From positions 23,595,001 to 23,659,000 of the forward strand of contig OX424563.1 of assembly GCA_949152475.1 (NCBI GenBank): 64,000 nt of DNA. Reading direction: 5' to 3'. Each line of letters begins with the position of its first letter. Within the stretch, counting starts at the first letter, position 1. The notes under the pieces are model-generated. The model was not told the origin of the DNA. It searched no databases and saw nothing but the letters and a program-made list of their open reading frames with translations. Below, one piece after another: positions 59,846 to 64,000 of this stretch. Origin of the DNA: Terebella lapidaria. Its lineage: Eukaryota > Annelida > Polychaeta > Terebellida > Terebellidae. The position numbers and the translations under genes are program-made.

Positions 59846-60713
59846 AGTAGTAGTAGTAATTTATTTCAACAGATCATAAACAAAAACTATTATAAATAAT
59901 CAGAAAAAAAAATGCTGATCTGTCAGGGAGACACATGACCAGTTGGTCGTCTTCCTGTGCCCCCTTGAAAAAACAAAAAACAAAAACAAATAAAAATCAG
60001 TTGTGATCAAAAATGAAAAGCAAAATAATTAAAAGCAACATATTAACTGGAACTAAATACATACATGCACGGACATGAGTTGAGCACGAGGACGGCGAGG
60101 AGGGGACACTGGCGACATTATATTGAGTAACCACGGGTCGCCGCGTGGTTCCGGTGTAAATTCCCTGATAGGGTTGGGTACACATCGGAACCAAGCGGCG
60201 AGATACACCGGACCAGAAATACAAATATGAAGCAGACGAAGGCAGCTCATACAAAGTGTAATTAAGTAGAATTACATTGTCAATTAAAATTACATTGTCT
60301 ACAATAGAGATTTCTGCAGGTTATGCAATTTGAATATAAATCAATAAAATGTTGTCTAAGTTGTGTGCTAAAACTTTTCCTGTTTTTTTCATTTTGAAAA
60401 CCGATAGAGAAATTATTCCATATATTTGGAATATTGTAATATATATTTTTTTTGGACCAACTGGTTCTTGGTCTTGGTAGTGTTATATGGTTATATGTGC
60501 TAATTCTTGTGACTATTGAACTACTTCGAATCACAGGATAGAAATTAGCGAAAGCTTGAGGGAGGCGATTGTTCAAGTAATCATGGGCAAACATTAAAAC
60601 ATTGTAATAATATAAGTCTTGAAGTTTTAGGACAAATAAGTTTTTAAAGATTGGTTCGGTGTGAGCTCTGAAAACACTGTTTGAAATTATTCGCATAGAT
60701 TTTTTTTGAAGTG
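59846..60713 (-). mobile_element. Reversed 5'-truncated LINE tail
   Basis: A minus-strand frame (60696-60280) encodes the C-terminal part of a Jockey/CR1-type LINE protein: LKLQDLYYYNVLMFAHDYLN, then LPRPRTSWSKKNIYY and IPNIWNNF, open to a stop. The 3' end is AAATAAATTACTACTACTA. ACTCTCAT flanks both sides (59838-59845 and 60714-60721), a target duplication of at least 8 bp. It is a different family from the U6 insertion and fairly young, since the frame is still open. It sits in the presumed BRD8 intron. Confidence 0.82.
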
Positions 60714-60785
60714 ACTCTCATGACTCGAGGATCTCGTGACTCTCATGACTCGAGGATCTCGTGACTCTCATGACTCGAAGATCTG
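60711..60785 (+). repeat. 25-bp minisatellite, three copies
   Basis: GTGACTCTCATGACTCGAGG followed by ATCTC, starting at 60711, 60736 and 60761. The last copy has AAG in place of AGG. The first copy includes the right-hand target duplication of the LINE, so the repeat either was the target or grew from it. Confidence 0.8.
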
Positions 60786-61920
60786 CTTGAATATTACTGA
60801 CAAATGAAATATTTTTCCACCATTATGATATTCTTGCGGATAGAAACTTTCCGGTCACCTGGGTCAGTGAAACTGATTACCAGCCCAGGATGTTTTTTAC
60901 TGGTCTTGGGCTGTGGGCTAGTGACTCTGGCATGCCCTGCCAGTTCTCCGTTTCATAACATAGCCAAATCATAATGTACTAGTACTTGTATTTAATATTA
61001 TAAGGCACGTCATTATTGACAGAGTTCTGTCCAGTTTGCCCAAAAAAGAATCGCGATGAGGCAACACCTAGCGAATTATATCGTACTGAATTTGTTTGAT
61101 TTGCCAGATTGCGCTGCATGTAAGGTCTTGTGTACAGCTTTTGATGACATCATGGACACAGGCACAAAGTTTGTTAATATGTAAAAAAAGGGCGAAGTCA
61201 CTTGTCAGATTTTCAGCGGCGAAAATAAAGTTTAATGGATATTTCTTTGCTATTTCCAAGATGCGTAGCGTACGCACTTGCATATAAATCTATGCGTGAA
61301 ATGACATAAGATGTGCGTAATTACGCACTCCCCTACACAATCGAGTGGATCTCATAATGCTGTGTCATAGAGCCCAAAAGACACTATTTAAATTTTCGAA
61401 CTGTGAAACCATAAACAATAATCTCCTGTCAAAAAAGCACAGTTTGGAGAAAATTGATGCCAGGTGAAGTTGAAAATTTGTCATTTTGTATATTAAGCAG
61501 AAATTTCAAACCCAGACTAAGTATTTTCGGGGTCGTAAGTGAATTTTGTTCAAACAAAATGTTTTGGATGTGATTCATTTTCGAAAAATATCTCACCAAC
61601 TCCTGAATTTTCGGGCTAATAGTAAAGACGTAAAAATAGCATTTGCGCTTGTACGTCCCGCAGAATGTCTGTCATTATGATTATCTGATGATGCATAGTT
61701 ATGTTCACTGGTTTAGAATGGAACATGAACAGGCTAAACAGGAAATAAATTATGAATAGCTATAAAGCAGTTCAACCTTAAGTACTCTTTGATCATTGCA
61801 ATACTGTGTTCTTCTACATGTATATAATGAATTATGATCATGGAGGGTCATTTGATTTTTAGTCATGACTATTTAAAAGTACTTGGTAGCCTATTCGCCA
61901 GACCAATCCTGCATTTAGTT
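60786..61920. other. Gene-free stretch (presumed BRD8 intron)
   Basis: A line of sequence near 60845-60945 resembles 59560-59660 (GGGCCAGTAA-like and TACTGG words), suggesting a small old repeat. No exon matching BRD8 was found. Confidence 0.4.
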
Positions 61921-61924
61921 TATT

Positions 61925-61949
61925 AGGGCATTTCGGCACGAAATGCCCT
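61925..61949. repeat. Perfect hairpin before the T run
   Basis: AGGGCATTTCG, loop GCA, CGAAATGCCCT. It stands directly before a run of about 30 T and the diverged start of the satellite, so it probably marks the end of the repeat. Confidence 0.5.
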
Positions 61950-61962
61950 TATGGTTTTGTCT

Positions 61963-61994
<32 letters not shown>

Positions 61995-62016
61995 CTTCTT
62001 TTTTTTTTACTTTCCG

Positions 62017-62330
62017 CCGTTTTGGTTTCCGATCAATAACTCGGGAACGCCTGAACGGATCTTGTCGAAATTTACACCACTGGTCAGAAATATTACATGG
62101 AAGACCCCTATTGTTTTGGAGGCGGTTCCGGGGTCCGTGAGGATGAAATCAAGGTTGATTTTGAGACTTGGTTTCCGAGCGATAACTCAAAAAGTATTCA
62201 TGCAATGGCAAGTATTCTTTGCATGGGAGTTCATATACCACCAAGGAAGAACCCTATTGATTTTGGGATCAATCCGTCGAACGACCTTTGACCTAGAGCT
62301 CGGAAGAATTTTTGCTGATTCATCCTTGAG
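62017..62330 (+). repeat. Diverged satellite-like lead-in
   Basis: GGTTTCCGATCAATAACTCGGGAACGC and GGTTTCCGAGCGATAACTCAAAAAG, about 140 bp apart, look like worn versions of the CGTATCTCGGAAACG part of the satellite. Confidence 0.45.
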
Positions 62331-64000
62331 GCTTTCATGCATATCTCCGAAACATTGCGTTGTAGAGCGAAACGGAGCTCATTTTCGGCCTCCTGGCACT
62401 AGACAAACTAGTCTAGGGGGTATCTTGGTTCGAAATGACCCCTGGTGTCGAATTTTTTTTCGCAGACTCGGCACTTCCTGTTTGGCCGAATCTCGGAAAC
62501 GGTGCGTCGTAGAGCGAAACGGAGCTCAATTTCAGCCTCCTGGCACTAGTCTAGTGGGTATCTTGGGTTGAAATGACCCCTGGTGTCGAATTTTTTTCGC
62601 CGACTCGGCACTTCCTGTTTGGCCGTATCTCGGGAACGGTGCGTTGTAGAGTGAAACGGAGCTCAATTTCGGCCTCCTGGCACTAGACAAACTAGTCTAG
62701 TGGGTATCTTGGGTCGAGAGTCAAATTTTTTTTCGCCGACTCGGCACTTCCTGTTTGGCCGTATCTCGGAAACGGTGCGTTGTAGAGCGAAATGGAGCTC
62801 AATTTCGGCTTCCTGGCACTAGACAAACTAGTCTAGTGGGTATCTTGGGTTGAGACGACCCCTGGTGTCGAATTTTTTTTCGCTGACTTGGCACTTCCTG
62901 TTTGGCCGTATCTCGGAAATGGTGCGTCGTAGAGCGAAACGGAGCTCAATTCCGGCCTCCTGGCACTAGACAAACTAGGCTTATGGTTATTTTGGGTCGA
63001 GACAAGCCCTGGTGTCGAATTTTTTTTCGCCGACTCGGCACTTCCTGTTTGGCCGTATCTCGGAAACGTTGCGTCATAGAGCGAAACGGAGCTCAATTTC
63101 GGCCTTCTGGCACTAGACAAACTAGTCTAGTGGGTATCTTGGGTTGAAACGACCCCTGGTGTCGAATTTTTTTTCGCCGACTCGGCACTTCCTGTTTGGC
63201 CGTATCTCGGGAATGGTGCGTCGTAAAGCGAAACGGAGCTCAATTTCGGCCTCCTGGCACTAGACAAGCTAGTCTAGTGGGTATCTTGGGTCGAGAGTCG
63301 AATTTTTTATCGCCGATTCGGCACTTTCTGTTTGGCCGTATCTCGGAAACGGTGCGTCGTAGAGCGAAACGGAGCTCAATTTCAGCCTCCTGGCACTAGA
63401 CAAACTAGTCTAGTGGGTATCTTGGGTCGAGACGACCCCTGGTGACGAATTTTTTTTCGCTGACTTGGCACTTCCTGTTTGGCTGATCTCGGAAATGGTG
63501 CGTCGTAGAGCGAAACGGAGCTCAATTCTGGCCTCCTGGCACTAGACAAACTAGTCTAGTGGGTATCTTGGGTCGAGACGACCCCTGGTGTTGAATTTTT
63601 TTTCGCCTACTCGACACTTCCTGTTTGGCCGTATCTCGGAAACGGTGCGTCGTAGAGCGAAACGGAGCTCAATTCCGGCTTTCTGGCACTAGACAAACTA
63701 GTCTAGTGGGTATCTTGGGTCGAGAGTCGAATTTTTTATTGCCGACTCGGCACTTCCTGTTTGGCCGTATCTCGGAAACGGTGCGTCATAGAGCGAAACG
63801 GAGCTCAATTCCGGCATTCTGGCACTAGACAAACTAGTCTAGTGGGTATCTTGGGTCGAGAGTCGAATTTTTTATTGCCGACTCGGCACTTCCTGTTTGG
63901 CCGTATCTCGGAAACGGTGCGTCGTAGAGCGAAACGGAGCTCAATTTCAGCCTCCTGGCACTAGACAAACTAGTCTAGTGGGTATTTTGGGTCGAGACGA
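62331..64000 (+). repeat. Satellite with 136- and 147-bp units
   Basis: At least eleven units, measured from GCACTTCCTGTTTGGCC at 62471, 62608, 62744, 62891, 63038, 63185, 63321, 63468, 63614, 63750 and 63886. Steps are 136-137 or 146-147. The longer form has an extra 11 bp (ACCCCTGGTGT) after GTCGAGACG. Each unit has the inverted repeat CACTAGAC / GTCTAGTG and a T6-8 run. Open frames cross several units in more than one frame because the unit is short of stops; 136 is not a multiple of three, so it is not coding. The array runs past the window end. Confidence 0.9.

Noticed and set aside
61951-62571. A 206-codon open frame beginning in the T run and entering the satellite
   Set aside because: It starts in a poly-F run made by poly-T and continues in satellite DNA. 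The 136-bp unit form would shift the frame and other frames are equally open.
59500-64000. Further BRD8 exons
   Set aside because: I looked for the expected PPDWFSQK...ASQY region after the NW junction and did not find it in any plus frame.

Overview
The window is animal DNA, most likely from a marine invertebrate. It is AT-rich, intron-bearing and crowded with short DNA transposons, LINE tails and satellites. Two genes of animal families can be read: a complete three-exon clarin-like membrane protein gene on the minus strand, and the first exons of BRD8 on the plus strand. The sequence alone does not fix the species.

Layout. 1-7.4 kb is a patchwork of old repeats: a TCAAGGTCA-rich dispersed repeat, a row of decayed tRNA-Thr copies, a TTAA-flanked DNA element, an inverted piece of the large array unit with one good tRNA-Thr(AGT), and a long foldback with a 9-bp target duplication. 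7.45-43.9 kb is a tandem array of six units (U1 to U6, about 4.7-7.0 kb each). The unit carries a plus-strand tRNA-Thr(AGT) and, in U3 to U6, a second tRNA-Thr(AGT) facing it about 640 bp away. It also carries a decayed third tRNA copy and a promoter-like cluster (CACGTG, GCGCATGCGC, CACGTG). U4 and U5 are near-identical over most of their length. The end of U2 plus U3 is near-identical to the end of U5 plus U6, so the array grew recently and U5 is a mosaic. Later insertions mark single units: a TTAA-flanked element in U3, a LINE tail in U6, and a palindrome-filled MITE shared by U3 and U6.

43.9-53.6 kb has no gene I can name. It holds two stretches of short open reading segments that look like worn coding sequence of unknown source, plus a MITE built on GGCGCATGCGCC palindromes. 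53.68-58.68 kb is the clarin-like gene; its second intron holds a 1.7-kb dispersed repeat. 58.68-59.25 kb is a divergent promoter region, followed by BRD8 exons 1 and 2. The rest of the window appears to lie in a BRD8 intron. It holds a reversed LINE tail with a target duplication, a 25-bp minisatellite, and a satellite with 136/147-bp units that runs off the right end.

The tRNA genes have box A and box B, closed cloverleaf stems and T-run terminators, so several are probably working Pol III genes. None of the short open frames inside the array looks like a protein gene.
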